DNA from: Cercospora beticola
Lineage: Eukaryota; Ascomycota; Dothideomycetes; Mycosphaerellales; Mycosphaerellaceae
Reading direction: 5' to 3'
Length of the DNA: 64,000 bases
NCBI RefSeq assembly: GCF_033473495.1
Contig: NC_088939.1
Coordinates: 1,736,001-1,800,000, forward strand
Position numbers and translations under genes: made by a program. A model generated the notes under the pieces. The model ran no database searches and was not told the origin of the DNA. It saw only the letters and a list, made by a program, of their open reading frames with translations. Below, in pieces: positions 22,858-34,375 of this stretch (within the stretch, counting starts at the first letter, position 1; the number at the start of each line of letters is the position of its first letter).

Positions 22858-25164
22858 ATGCCCGTCGTCAAAGGAGGAGTCTGGACGAACATCGAGGACG
22901 AAATTCTCAAGGCCGCCGTCTCCAAATATGGTCTCAACCAGTGGGCGCGTGTGTCGTCGCTGCTGGCGCGCAAGACCGCGAAGCAGTGCAAAGCGCGATG
23001 GACAGAATGGATTGACCCTGGTATTCGGAAGATCGAATGGAGTCGCGAAGAGGACGAGAAGCTGTTGCATCTGGCCAAGTTGATGCCCACGCAATGGCGC
23101 ACAATCGCACCCATCGTTGGCCGAACCGCGACGCAATGTCTCGAGCGCTACCAGAAATTGCTGGACGAAGCAGAGGCGAGAGAGAACTCGGAGTTTGGAC
23201 TCGCAGGACCAGATGGAGGTGAGACACAGGCGCCGAGTGCGGATGATGTCCGAAAGTTGCGACCAGGAGAACTGGATCCAGATCCAGAGAGCAAGCCAGC
23301 GCGACCCGACACGATCGATCTGGACGAGGATGAGAAAGAGATGTTGTCGGAAGCCAGAGCACGTCTAGCCAACACGCAGGGTAAAAAGGCAAAGCGAAAG
23401 GCAAGAGAGAGGCAACTGGAGGAGAGTCGGAGGCTGGCTGTGCTGCAGAAGAGGAGAGAACTGAAAAATGCGGGTATCAATGTCAAGGTTACCACGAAGA
23501 AGAAGGGTCAAATGGACTACAATGCCGACATTCCTTTCGAGAAGGCGCCGGCGCCTGGATTCTATGATACACAGGACGAGATGGCGCAGAATGAGCGGGA
23601 GAGGGAGGCTTTCGATCCGCGAAAGCAGCAATTGGCCAACAAACGCAAGGGCGACGGGCAGGACCAGAATGAACAGCAATCGAAGAGGCGAAAAGACGAT
23701 GGAGGTGCCGGTGCCCATACTGCACATCTCAAAGCGGCACAACAGCAACGACTCAGAGAGGCAGAGCAGAGTAGCAAGCGCAAAGGACTGGTTCTTCCAG
23801 CCCCACAAGTCAGCGAGAGCGAATTGGAAGATATCGTAAAGATGGGAATGTCAGGCGAGAGAGCACATCAGCTGGCGGAGAGTAGCGAGAACGATGCTAC
23901 CCGTGGTCTCATCGGGAACTATTCCAATAACATGGTTGGTGCTACGCCTCTACGAACTCCTCGAGCAGCGCCGGAAGAGGACCGCATACAAAACGAACTG
24001 CGAAATGCCCGACTACGGACAGAGACTCAATCAGCTCTGCTTGGCGGTGAAAATGTGGATCTCGCTGAAGGCGGTACAGGCTTGGAGGGCGTGGCGCCCT
24101 CTAAGCAAGTTTTGCATACACCAAACCCCATGGCTACGCCTATGCGCGGGCAGAATGGTGCAGTTGGTGCCACTCCTATGCGAACGCCACGAGATAATTT
24201 CCACCTCAATCAAGAAGGCGGGTCGATGCAGCTCGTCTCACAGACTCCTCGAGACATCCGGCTGGCTCAACAAGCATCGCGGAACTCGTTGCGTGGCAAG
24301 CTTGCATCCCTTCCCAAACCACAACAATCCGAGTTTGAGCTCGAAGCTCTTCCTGAAGAGCGCGATGAAGTTGCTCATGCCGCACAGGTCGCGGCCGAAG
24401 ACGCAGCTGTCAGGGATGCCAGAAACGCAGAGCTCAAGCGCGCACAAGATCTCGCTGAATTTAAACGCCAGTCCAAAGTAGTGCAAAAGGGATTGCCTCG
24501 ACCGAAAGTCGTCGATGTGAACGCATTGCTCAAAGCGGCACAAGCTATCGAAGACCCTATCGAACGCAGCATCGCGGAAGAATCTGCCTACCTCATCGCC
24601 AACGATGCCAAGAAGTTTGGCGGAGCACATGTCAACGGCAAGCCTAAATCTATTCAGCCATTCTCTGAGGACCTTATGCAACGTGCCGAAATGGAAATCG
24701 TCCTCGAGATGGGCCAGGATGCTGATCGCAGCCGTTTTGGCCAAGCCTTTGAGCAAGAATGGGAAAAGGCTCACGCTTCAACAATCTTGCCCGGCCTTGC
24801 AGGATACGCGGAAGATGAGCTTGACGAGGAACAGCTTCTTACAGAATCCTTTGACAATGTCCAAGAGACTATTCAGAAGGTATCAGAAAAGGGAAGCGCG
24901 CTGGAGAAGAAATTGGCCAAACATCATGGTGGTTATATTTCGAGGAATAAAGTGCTGCGGACCAAGATTGTACAGGCTGCGGAGGCTTTGGAGAAGGTCA
25001 AGTTACAGCAGACTTTGTCGAGAGACAAGAGTGTGGCGGAGGAGGCTGCTATGGTGGGCAGGTTGGAGAAGTTGAGGGATGAAGTGGCGTTAGTGAGCCG
25101 GAGAGAGCGGGAAGCACAAGAGACGTTTAGGAGTAGGAGGGAGGAGTTGGAGGGCTTGGGATAA
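22858..25164 (+). CDS. CEF1: Pre-mRNA splicing factor Cef1/Cdc5 (NineTeen complex Myb protein)
   Basis: 768-aa intronless gene. Two tandem Myb repeats cover about residues 5-105: first [20 protein letters not shown] ending [20 protein letters not shown], then [20 protein letters not shown] ending [19 protein letters not shown]. The arrangement and wording are diagnostic of Cdc5/Cef1. The middle has family repeats such as [10 protein letters not shown] and [11 protein letters not shown], the Thr-Pro-rich segment expected for Cdc5. The C-terminus is a long coiled coil that binds the Prp19 complex. Cef1 sits in the catalytic core of the spliceosome and is normally essential. It converges with the Tfb4 gene. 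The assignment is very secure. Confidence 0.97.
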   Translation: MPVVKGGVWTNIEDEILKAAVSKYGLNQWARVSSLLARKTAKQCKARWTEWIDPGIRKIEWSREEDEKLLHLAKLMPTQWRTIAPIVGRTATQCLERYQKLLDEAEARENSEFGLAGPDGGETQAPSADDVRKLRPGELDPDPESKPARPDTIDLDEDEKEMLSEARARLANTQGKKAKRKARERQLEESRRLAVLQKRRELKNAGINVKVTTKKKGQMDYNADIPFEKAPAPGFYDTQDEMAQNEREREAFDPRKQQLANKRKGDGQDQNEQQSKRRKDDGGAGAHTAHLKAAQQQRLREAEQSSKRKGLVLPAPQVSESELEDIVKMGMSGERAHQLAESSENDATRGLIGNYSNNMVGATPLRTPRAAPEEDRIQNELRNARLRTETQSALLGGENVDLAEGGTGLEGVAPSKQVLHTPNPMATPMRGQNGAVGATPMRTPRDNFHLNQEGGSMQLVSQTPRDIRLAQQASRNSLRGKLASLPKPQQSEFELEALPEERDEVAHAAQVAAEDAAVRDARNAELKRAQDLAEFKRQSKVVQKGLPRPKVVDVNALLKAAQAIEDPIERSIAEESAYLIANDAKKFGGAHVNGKPKSIQPFSEDLMQRAEMEIVLEMGQDADRSRFGQAFEQEWEKAHASTILPGLAGYAEDELDEEQLLTESFDNVQETIQKVSEKGSALEKKLAKHHGGYISRNKVLRTKIVQAAEALEKVKLQQTLSRDKSVAEEAAMVGRLEKLRDEVALVSRREREAQETFRSRREELEGLG

Positions 25165-25665
25165 GCTGAGGTGAAATCGATGCGATGAATGTATATTGCT
25201 GCATCCAGCCCGTTCTGCTTCCCGCTCGAGGCACGCAATATGCTAGGTATCTACCTAGGCCTTCAGATTTCAGAAGAAAGACGATGTCTTGTCGATATTG
25301 TAAAGTGTTATCGTTCATTGTGCCACCCTTGACTCTACTCGTTCCACGCACCTCGCCGATGCGATGTGCTTTTTTGCCGCCTTTCTTAGACTCCGCAAGA
25401 TTCGTACTTTTGCTAAGCAGCTCCCATAGTTGGGCAGCGAAGCGCGTGCATGCGCACAACTGAGCCACATTCAACTAACGTGAGAGAACACTGCTCAAGC
25501 GAAAATCGTCTGTTGCCAAATTAGCTCCTGCAAGGTGTAGTGCTGCAGTCCACTACGCCCCATTGACGCGAGGAACCCGCAGAACCCGCTGCTACTGCTG
25601 CTGTTGTCTAGGATCCCACCTCAACAACTTTCAGTCTTGAGTTGAAGTTGTCATCACAATCGACT
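25165..25665. other. Convergent intergenic region
   Basis: This 501-nt gap lies between the ends of CEF1 and TFB4. Nothing beyond presumed 3' UTRs was recognised. Confidence 0.5.
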
Positions 25666-26850
25666 TCAAGGCATCGGCGTCGCGGCTCTGCTGTCCGGAG
25701 TTCCGCTTCCATCCATTCCCGGAGCTCTCTTCTTCTTTTTCTTCTTTGGCTTTGGCACAACAGCCGGCTTCTGTCCATAATTCGTCATTTGCAAATAGCT
25801 TCCGCATGTCAAACACGTATTATCGTGCAAAGACGGTTCACAGAAGATGCTGAGACATATCGAGCACACGAACCCGATGTCCACGATTCTGCGATGGCAG
25901 AAACATGCTGCGCGGAAGTCGACACCGGAGTCCCCTTCGCCAGGTAGTATGAGGTGTCGACGGGCTGCAAGATCGGGTAGGTAGGCTTGCATGAGGAATT
26001 GGAGGAGTCCGGCGCGGAGTTCTGGGGTGGATAGCGAGAGGTAGATTCCACCTGTTGCGTCGGCGGCTTGTTGGAGGAAGATGGTGTCTCCAGAGATCTT
26101 GAGGATATCAATGGGGATGGAGAGCCGTTGACATGCGAAGATACTGTTCATGATAGGGATATACTGGTTCGCTAGGTCGCCAGAGACAGACAGTATGAGT
26201 AGACGGGATGTCAGGCCAGAGATGTTGGGACCCGAGCCAGCGGCAGATGATGCGGAGGCTTCGTTGCCGCCAGCGACTGAGGACGGGTCAGAGTAGTTGA
26301 ATTGTTGAGCTGAAGACGAGCCCGATGGCAGACTCGCAGTTTGTTTAGAGATGTATGCAAGTGCTCGGGTCAAAGCACCCGCCATCATAGTTGCAGGAGT
26401 TGATTGGAGTGCATCGGGAGAGGTGCTTTCCACCAGACGGCGCAGGTTCGTGGTAATGGCGTGCTCGATATGAGCAAAAGGTCGATACTTGTTCGCATCA
26501 TCTGGCGGCCGCACTGGACCTCCGCTGCCAGCTGTGCCGTCGTCCATCATTTCTACATCTTCGCCATTCGAAGTGCCGTTCGCGGTCGCCGAATGTGCTT
26601 GCAAGGGAGTTGGGTAAAGCCATTCTGCTCGCTCCGAGTGACTTGCAATTACTGCTACGCGGTTTGCATGATTGATGGCGATGTGAGCGTTGATGAAGAC
26701 AAGCAGGTTGACAACGACCTTTTGGAGCGATAGTGAATCTTCAAGTAGTGCCCAGGCGTGAGGGTTTGTGTCCAGGATGATGGTCAACAGAGATGGCGCT
26801 TCTCCATCGTCTCGCTGACCACTCCGCCCCGTTGCATCGACTTCGTTCAT
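25666..26850 (-). CDS. TFB4: TFIIH core subunit Tfb4 (p34)
   Basis: 394-aa intronless gene. The N-terminal von Willebrand A-like fold begins SLLTIILDTNPHAWALLEDS, continues to INHANRVAVIASH and includes ILSVSGDLANQYIPIMNSIF. The C-terminal zinc-binding module has the expected cysteine pairs at about residues 316-350 (CFCHR, CSIC, CEP, CLTCG). The protein ends in a Lys-rich tail (KPKKKKKKRAPG). Tfb4 forms the TFIIH core with Ssl1/p44 and works in RNA polymerase II initiation and nucleotide-excision repair. Ser/Gly-rich insertions between strands explain the slightly long size. The assignment is secure. Confidence 0.96.
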   Translation of the reverse strand: MNEVDATGRSGQRDDGEAPSLLTIILDTNPHAWALLEDSLSLQKVVVNLLVFINAHIAINHANRVAVIASHSERAEWLYPTPLQAHSATANGTSNGEDVEMMDDGTAGSGGPVRPPDDANKYRPFAHIEHAITTNLRRLVESTSPDALQSTPATMMAGALTRALAYISKQTASLPSGSSSAQQFNYSDPSSVAGGNEASASSAAGSGPNISGLTSRLLILSVSGDLANQYIPIMNSIFACQRLSIPIDILKISGDTIFLQQAADATGGIYLSLSTPELRAGLLQFLMQAYLPDLAARRHLILPGEGDSGVDFRAACFCHRRIVDIGFVCSICLSIFCEPSLHDNTCLTCGSYLQMTNYGQKPAVVPKPKKKKKKRAPGMDGSGTPDSRAATPMP

Positions 26851-27590
26851 ACTGCCTCATAAACAGTTCGGTGTTGATGGCAAAGTAGTGAATGTTTGAT
26901 GTACCTGGCTAGGTGAAGTAAGGCGAGCGCAGACTTGTGACAAAGGCGAAAGTCGTGGGGCGGAAACGCTCAAAACGCTCCCCGTCCGATGCCCCTACAA
27001 AATTCAATGTTGTAGACGACGGTCTGTCCTGGAACTTCACCAGTCCTATCGTTCGAGTATACCTTCACACGCCGTTCTCTGAACATGGAACAAACTCATG
27101 CCACAGAGAAGCTGCATCTGCAGTGGCTTTTGAGCCAAGCATTAATAGTTTTGCCGACAGTGACGTCCGTCTTGACAATGGCTAGTTCTACTGCGTCCGC
27201 ACCGCCGTAGCCGCCAGCTCCAATCGCCATTGGTGACACAGCGCCTCGCGACTCGCGACCTTCAGCGCATCGCACACGACTCCAAGTCTCGAAGCAGCCA
27301 AGGCTCATTATCGGGCTGCTATAAAGCAGTCACTTCCGCTTGGCCACGACGCGAGTTGAGCTTGCTCATTCCTTCTAGCGCGGGTTCACCGCTTTAGGAC
27401 AGTAAAGCCGTCGCCACTTCTGCTCAACTGGAGCTGTACTTTTCTCACCTCGAAAGTCGAGTCTTTCGTGCTCCACCTCCCGTACGGCATTCGAAGATCC
27501 AACAAGTGCCTGTTTGCGTCAAGGAGCTACATCGAAGGCACAGCGACGGGACCTGGCCCTCAAACTTGGCACAGCATCTTCATAGTCACC
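26851..27590. other. Divergent intergenic region
   Basis: This 740-nt gap lies between the starts of TFB4 (minus) and the MFS gene (plus). The MFS frame stays open upstream to 27468, but the ATG at 27591 in the context CACCATGAG is the better start. No motif was recognised. Confidence 0.5.
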
Positions 27591-29055
27591 ATGAGTTTCA
27601 AAGGCAACGGAGGCTCTTCAACTGTGGTGCTGGAGCCAGTAGAGCTTCAACCTGTGCAGCTGAAGAACGTGTCTGATTCGAAACGCCCCTCGCTCTCTGG
27701 ACGCAGCCTGGCCTCGGCAAGCAAGACCGATGATGAAGACCGCAATGAGACGCTACCCTCACCCACGACCGCGCCCGAGGAGCAAGCAGAAAGATGGAAT
27801 TTCCCGCGGGTGAATATCTGGAAAGTTAGTTGCACGTTCTGGGCAATGGTGATCATGGGTCTCAACGATGCCACATATGGAGCCATCATCCCATATCTGC
27901 AACCTTTCTACGGTCTTGGCTACACGATTGTATCTTTGGTGTTCCTGTCACCTTTCGTCGGCTACACGCTTTCTGCGATCTTGAACAACACTATCCATCT
28001 CCGATTTGGTCAGCGCGGCGTAGCATTCATTGGACCGTTTTGCCATCTTCTGGCTTATATCATTAATGCTCTGCATCCTCCCTTCCCCGTTCTGGTGATC
28101 TCTTTCATCCTGGCTGGCTTCGGTAACGGAATTCTAGACGCAGGCTGGAACGCCTGGATCGGAGCAATGGCAAATGCAAATGAAGTGCTAGGCTTACTGC
28201 ATGCTTTCTACGGCCTCGGCGCCACGATTGCACCTCTGATTGCCACTGCAATGATCACAAAGGCCAATCTGCCATGGTACTATTGGTATTATTGCATGAT
28301 CGGATTCGCGGCCATAGAACTTGTTGCATCTGTTCATGCTTTCTGGCACGAGACCGGAGCCAAATTCCGCGAACGCCACGCGCGTACTTCCGATGCGAAA
28401 GGCTCAAGACTACGTGAGGCGATAGGGAAGATGCCTGCTGCAAGAGTCACCTGGCTTTGCTCGATGTTCTTTCTCGGCTATGTCGGCGTTGAAGTAGCGC
28501 TCGGAGGCTGGATTGTCGAATTCATGATCAGGGTTCGTGACGCAGCAGAGTTCGCAGCAGGAATGAGCGCAACTGGATTTTGGCTTGGTATGACTGTTGG
28601 CAGAGTTGTTCTTGGCTTCATCACACCTCGAATCGGTGAGAAGCTGGCAATCATGGTACGTGCTGCATTAGTCCCACGTGTGCTCATTCGCTAAGACTGA
28701 ATTCTCTGCTTAGATCTATCTCCCCATCGCCATCGGCCTCCAGCTCCTGTTCTGGCTCGTCCCACAGTTCTACGTCTCCACAGTTGCCGTTGCACTTCAA
28801 GGCTTCTTTCTCGGCCCCTGCTTTCCAGCCGGTGTAGTCGCATGCACGAAGCTGCTCCCAAAACATTTGCACGTCAGCGCCATTGGATTCGCTGCGGCTT
28901 TTGGCGGTAGTGGTGGAGCCATATTTCCCTATGCTGTCGGCGCGATTGCGCAAGCAAGAGGCGTTCAAGTCTTGCAACCCATCATCCTGGCACTGATGGT
29001 GGTAATTATCATTCTCTGGGCCTGTCTACCGAGGATCAACAAGAAGAAGGACTGA
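27591..29055 (+). CDS. MFS transporter, BSC6 / fucose-permease-like
   Basis: 468-aa membrane transporter from exons 27591-28655 and 28714-29055. The 58-nt intron has a GTACGT donor and a CTTAG acceptor. After a polar 80-residue cytosolic leader about twelve hydrophobic segments follow. The block MGLNDATYGAIIPYLQPFYG and the segments ILAGFGNGILDAGWNAWIG and LGLLHAFYGLGATIAPL are typical of the fungal 'bypass of stop codon protein 6' group of the major facilitator superfamily. The C-terminus ends INKKKD. The second exon carries the last three or four helices (GFFLGPCFPAGV, AFGGSGGAIFPYAVGA). The substrate cannot be predicted. The nearest downstream gene, an F-box-like copy, converges with it. 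Confidence 0.92.
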
Positions 29056-29279
29056 GGTTGGAACATTGAGAAAGGCGGGAGTCAAAAGCAATACTCGTTA
29101 ACCCAAGATTCACGAGGTTGTCGAAGTATGCTCGACAACAGGCACATGGCACGTGCGTCTCGTGTGATATGCAGATCATGATTGTTGACTGATGAAGATA
29201 TGGCAGAATCCACATATGATCATCGCAAAAGCACGGAAGAACGTAATGTGCAGTATCCTTCTTGCATACCACGCACGCA

Positions 29280-30074
29280 TTACGAAGCGATCAATCTTTT
29301 CGTGCAAATGCACCAATTCGGCGATCGAAATCTATGACCGCTTGTTGATCCAAGTCTCGTCCTACAGAACATGCAAGTGAGTGCGATCTGCCACCCACAC
29401 TGCCTCAGCACTCCGTTTCTGATTCTTCGTCTTGATAGAAAGTCATACTGCTCACCACATCTACACGGTCGTCCCGAGATCTGATCAGGTCTCAAGCTAC
29501 CCAATATTAGTTCGAGGCCAATGGAATCAAGGTCAAGACTCACCCGCTCGCTTAGCTGCCGTTCATTCATCCAAATCCGCTGCTCCACCACATGAGGGCG
29601 TCGTTGGAATAGTAGCCAGTACGTCCTTAGCACATTCTGAGGAACTCCGGCACCGATTTCTTGCAGCTCTCGGTGATACTGCTGCAGAAGCTTGCGCTCA
29701 AAACGAAGCGCCGTGCGGCTTATGGCATCCGGGCCCTGGTCAAGCACCTCCATGCGCCAGCCATCTTTGACTCGTAGCTCGGACAGCTGATCCCGCTGTT
29801 GATGCGAAAGGGTCTTGGCCCATATCTCTAGAAGTTCCATCGACTGGAACTCGAAGATGGCCTGAGAGTAGTAGAGGTCGGAAGCCTTGCGTCTGGTCAA
29901 GCGATTCAGGTTTAGCTGCCATGGTAGACGGTATTTGCTGTCGTATGGCACGACTCCCTGACTCTCACCCAGGAACGATTCGATGCCTTGCAATACGGTA
30001 TACTCGAGGATCCTGTTACTGAGCTCTGGTGGAAGGTCCTGAATCCTGTCTCGTAGACTGGGAGCATCCATCAT
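29280..30074 (-). CDS. F-box-like (2EXR/F-box type) fungal protein D
   Basis: 264-aa single-exon model. An F-box-like start (IQDLPPELSNRILEYTVL) is followed by YRLPWQLNLNRLTRRKASDL and YYSQAIFEF, which matches copies A-C 10 kb away. A 'VPQNVLRTYW' segment near residue 165 matches copy B's C-terminal block. The last 60 residues are rich in Cys and Arg (CRCGEQ, CMFCRTRLG, WCICTKR). They may be real or may result from reading through an unrecognised intron. It is separated from the A-C cluster by housekeeping genes, so this is a dispersed rather than purely tandem member. Confidence 0.66.
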   Translation of the reverse strand: MMDAPSLRDRIQDLPPELSNRILEYTVLQGIESFLGESQGVVPYDSKYRLPWQLNLNRLTRRKASDLYYSQAIFEFQSMELLEIWAKTLSHQQRDQLSELRVKDGWRMEVLDQGPDAISRTALRFERKLLQQYHRELQEIGAGVPQNVLRTYWLLFQRRPHVVEQRIWMNERQLSERVSLDLDSIGLELILGSLRPDQISGRPCRCGEQYDFLSRRRIRNGVLRQCGWQIALTCMFCRTRLGSTSGHRFRSPNWCICTKRLIAS

Positions 30075-30688
30075 TGCTGCTGGACGGACGGCAGCCTGTG
30101 ATGCAGAGTTGGTATAGGTATGTGAGATGTCGAAGACCGCTTCTCGGCGTCAGAGATATGATGGAAGAAAAAAGAGAAAGCGAGCTAAATTGTGGTAGGT
30201 TACTGAGCTACGTCTTGGCACTACCATGCGTAGCCTCGAAGTGAACTTAAGGTTTGTGGTCAACCGCTCAGCTATGAGGTACAGTATTGGCAAAGACTTA
30301 CGGAACGAGTCTGACATCATGCCTTCACCTTCCAATGCAACCAACGAAGTGTCTCGAACCATTTCTTTGAGCAGAGACGCTGCACCTTACTGTCTCCTTC
30401 GGACCAGACGCTGTCAAATTTCGAAGAAAGCCCTGGAGACCGCTGCAATGATCGAAGATTTCAGTGGTACACAGTGGTTTGTGCGCGACTGCAGTCGACA
30501 CCACAAGTATCTCGACAAAGCCAAAGACTTCCAGTCGGGATCGTGCATTATTCCACGTCAGTCGTTCTTTGTGCACGGTCTATTTGCAATCTGGTTCTGA
30601 ACCAGAAATGTTTGCTATGTGGCTTATATAGCCGTGCAGTGCCAGATCTTTTGGAAAGGGCACCAAGAACCACCAGCAAATTTGCGTT
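30075..30688. other. Divergent intergenic region
   Basis: This 614-nt gap lies between F-box-like copy D (minus) and the next gene (plus). The open frames present are short and featureless. Confidence 0.45.
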
Positions 30689-31854
30689 ATGGCAAGTGGT
30701 CGACAATCTCAAGTCATGAAGCCCAGTGGAGATGATTATCCATCTGGGACCTCTTCGCTGCCTCCTGTTCATCCAGCCCGGACAACTGCAAGAGAAGACA
30801 AACGACAGAAGCGCCCAGCCAGCATTGGATACTCAGATCAAGATCGAGCCGCACCCGTGGAGAGCAACGATAGCTCCTCAGACCATCCTAGTCGAGATCA
30901 GTTCGACGATGAAGAGAGGGAAGTGTATCGATACATCCCCAACGGAAACATTAGTCTCGTCGGTTCATCAGGTCAGAACGAGCAGGACGATCCCAAGACC
31001 ATTGATGGTTTCAGTCGGCTCCCAGGGACGCAAAATGCGGAACATGCACAAGAGCCATCTCCCAACCGCACAGAAGACCACAGGTACAACAAGCAGCTGA
31101 GATACAGCTCCATCATCGAAGCACGCGCCGGTTCTCGTTTCAGCGACAAGACTGTACCGAGTATTGGATCTGATGACATTGCCGCGATCAAGAACGACGT
31201 CTACATACCGAGATGGGTTGTCAAGCGCATACTCGACGCTTGCCTCAGTCCATCTATTCCGCAATATCAAACGAACGAACATTTTGACGAAGCAGAGTGG
31301 AAGAGATGGAATGAAAAACAGAAAGAGGTAGTGCGGGTGATCGTCAAAGGTGAAGGTAACGACCCAGAAGCCATGGCTTGGCTTCTTCTCGAAGAGATCT
31401 TCACTGTGCAAGAAAGAGGCATCATGGCCGAAACCAAGCGTATCATCCCCGATGTACATCTCTCCCAGATCAAATGCTCAGAGCGAATCGACAGGGTCAT
31501 CGCTGCTCTCGAGGTAAGATCTTCACGTAATATCATTAAGCGACTCCTATTCACTAACAGAAACAGAATTGCCCACTCGCTGCAAAGGACATGCTGGAAG
31601 GTAAACGCAACAAGCAGCTGGCTGCCGCACCGGAATGGTCGACCGCGCAAAAATGGCAGTTCAAGAGGAACAATAAGAGAAAAGCTAACAAAACGAAGAA
31701 GAATGAGGAAACAGGAGGAGCCAGCGCAGTCAATGACAGACAGGCCAAAACGAGGTCGAAGGAGCAGGACGCGGTAATTGAGGAGATAGATGGAGAGGAG
31801 TCATTGGAGGAAGAGCAGCTTGAGGATACGCTCGAAGAGAACCAGCTGGAGTAG
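30689..31854 (+). CDS. Unknown protein with KCS-AKD-EGK C-terminal module (paralogue 1)
   Basis: Predicted 370 aa from 30689-31513 and 31567-31854. The 53-nt intron has a GTAAGA donor and a CACTAAC branch; a six-base alternative acceptor exists (CTAACAG then AAACAG). The first 150 residues are polar and disordered-looking. A helical part (DIAAIKNDVYIPRWVVKRIL) then leads to the module IKCSERIDRVIAALE, ENCPLAAKDMLEGK and APEWSTAQKWQFKRNNKRK. The tail is basic, then acidic (EEIDGEESLEEEQLED). The same module occurs in the convergent gene at 34668-35992, so the two are paralogues. A basic, nuclear-targeting-like stretch suggests nuclear location (inference). No known domain was recognised. The tandem array begins directly after its stop codon. 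Confidence 0.7.
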
Positions 31855-31879
31855 GAGATGCTAGGAAAGATCATCGGCA

Positions 31880-34375
31880 GGAAGCTCATGGAGTTGTGTT
31901 TCAGACATCACTCTACAGCATCTTCATGCTGCTTCGATATGCCAGGGAGCAGAGAGTGTTTACGGTATCTGGAGAACGAGAGACTCTGATGCGAAAGTTG
32001 TTAGCCTCTCGGAAGGCGCCCAGTGGCCTAGTCGTGCTACTTTTTCGGATCGGAAAGCAGAGACCTGCAAAATTTTGCGGAGAAAGATAGGCTTCCAATG
32101 CAAAATGGGATTACCACTCAAACAAACTCTCTACAGCACTATCAGGGTCGAAAGTAAGCAAAGAGGCATTGAACGCCATGAATCCTGCAGAGAAAGGTAC
32201 AACTCGATGCGGAGTATAATCATGTCTCAGAGATATCATTGCCACAACATCTGGCCCAGAGGTAAGTAAGGCGGCCTCGAATGCCTCTGATACTCAGAGC
32301 CAGATGAACTGTAACGTGGAATTGAAATCAAGTCTCCGGCGATTTTCTACGGCACAATCGTCTACTTTGTCACGCTAGGGAGCAGAGACCTTCGAATTTT
32401 CCCGGAGAAAGGTACGAAATGCACTTGCGTCTCGAACAGATCTTTGCGGCAGCATCTGGCCTAAATTCAAGCACAGTAGCAGTCAATGTTCGTTTGCATC
32501 GGAGAAAGACAGACTTTAATGTAATATGCATTGTCGTCTCAGATAGATCTCCGTAGCGTGATCCAGAAGAGAGTGAAGCAAGGAGGCTGTGACAGCTTTG
32601 GCAGGTCCAGAGATAGAGAAGCTCGGATGCAAACTGTGGATGTTCTCAGACAGACCTTGAAGTTATCTCATGAACGATGGGAAGATCAGAAGGCAGTGAA
32701 GCGCTTAAATGTTCTGGAGAGAGAGAAGCTTGAACATCAAATGTCGTCGCTCTCAGGCAGATGTCTATGTCACCGTCTTGGCTAGAATTCAATCAAGGGG
32801 CAGTGAGGGCTTCAAATGAATTGGAGAAAGATCCACTGGGCCAAGAAACGTTATACTCTCCAAGATATCTCCAATGCACCACCCAGACGGGAGGGAAGTA
32901 AAGCGGCAGAGATGACCTCTCCGAATTCGGAGAGAGAGATGGACCCTAAGTCTCTGGTGCGTATTGTATTCGCATCTCAGGCAGATCTCAATAGCACCTG
33001 CTGGATGGAGGGTAAATGGAGAGGCAGTGAGCCCATCAAATAATCCAGAGGAATTATCAAGTGAGTAAGATCGCCCCAGAACATTCAGAGAGTGACAGAT
33101 TCTATCGCACAATATAATCGCTTCTCAGATAGACGTCAATACTGCGATCCGAGCCGAAGGCAAACAGAGAGGCAGCCATAGCCTTCAACGATTCAGAAAT
33201 CATTTACGAGGGCTATTGAAAAAATATTCTGATCGCAGAGTACAATCGTGTCTCAGGGAAATCTGTATACCACGATCTAAACCGAAGGTAAACAAAGAGG
33301 CATTCAGGGACTCAAATTCTTCAGAGATCGCGAGAAATGGCTCTTAAGAAGATGTGTGCTATCGTATAACACTACCGTGTCTCAGAATTATGCCTATTGC
33401 ACCACCTGAATCGAAGGGAGACGAAGAGGCAATAAAAGCAGCTAAAGATTCAGAGCAAGCCTGCAACGATTTTGACATAGGCAAATTCAGAGGCAGAGTA
33501 CGATCGTGTCTCCGAAACATCTCTATAGCACGATCTGAACCGGAGGCAAGCAAAGAGGCAGTCAAACTATCGATCGATCTAGAGAAGCGTGAAAGAGTTT
33601 CGACATAGACAGATTTGGAAGCAGAATCCGATTCAATCTCCGAAATATTCATATAGCCTCATCCAGGCAATAGGGAAGCGAAGCAGCAGAGAAGATCCAA
33701 ATCAATTCAGAGGGCGTCTGAATGAATTTCGACATAGACGAATTTCAAGGCCAAAAATACCTGTGTTTCTAACAGATTCCTATAGCACGATCTGGATCAA
33801 ATGGAAACCAAGTAGCAGACAAGATGCAAAACGATCCAGAGGAGGCCTCAGAAGTTAGATATAGACAGATTTTTAAGCATAATGTACTCGCATTTCCAAC
33901 AGATCTCCCTAACGCGATCTAGGTGCAAGGGATACAAGAAAGCAATGAAAGCCTTCGAAGATTCAGAGAGTGCCTCTAAGAAATAAGACATAGACAAATT
34001 TCAAAGCGAATGTACTCGTTTTTCTAACAGAATCATATAGCACGATCTAAGGGGAAGGGGAGCAAGGAAGCAGAGAGAGCCCGAAACTGTTCAGAGTGCC
34101 CCAGATAATTCGGACATAGTCAAAATTCCAAGGCGAATATACCTATGTTTCCAACAAATCTCTATAGCATAATCTGGGTAAAAGGGACGCAAGGAAGCAG
34201 AGAAAGCCCGAAACTATCCAGAGTGTCCCAGATAATTCGGACATAGCCTAAATTCCAAGGCATATGTACTCGTGTTTTAGAGGGATCTCTTTAGCACGAT
34301 CTGGACAGAAAGTAAGCAAAGTGGCATCGAGAGCGTTCAGTATTTCAGAGAAGACTGATTCCAGGGTAACTATAC
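31880..34375 (+). repeat. Degenerate tandem array, ~107-bp then 128-bp units
   Basis: About 2.5 kb of diverged direct repeats. Anchored on a TATAGCACGATCT-like core, the last ten units sit near 33143, 33271, 33400, 33529, 33658, 33786, 33913, 34041, 34168 and 34295, a spacing of 127-129 bp. Earlier units near 31919, 32137, 32242, 32353, 32450, 32557, 32771, 32877 and 32995 are spaced about 97-118 bp or twice that, and are more diverged. Each unit carries a TCTCAG or CTAACAG, then the core, then GAAGGTAAACAAAGAGGCA or a variant, then a TTCAGAGA-like tail. Units near 34041 and 34168 are the most alike. Short peptide-like frames occur (EGKQRGS), but stops and the 128-bp period exclude one long coding frame. 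Confidence 0.88.

Noticed and set aside
33354..33608. 84-codon open frame inside the array as a gene
   Set aside because: It spans two repeat units, ends at a unit-specific stop and has no equivalent frame in the other units; it is a by-product of the repeat.
31880..34375. CRISPR array
   Set aside because: Units are diverged along their whole length with no constant repeat plus variable spacer pattern, and the genome is eukaryotic.
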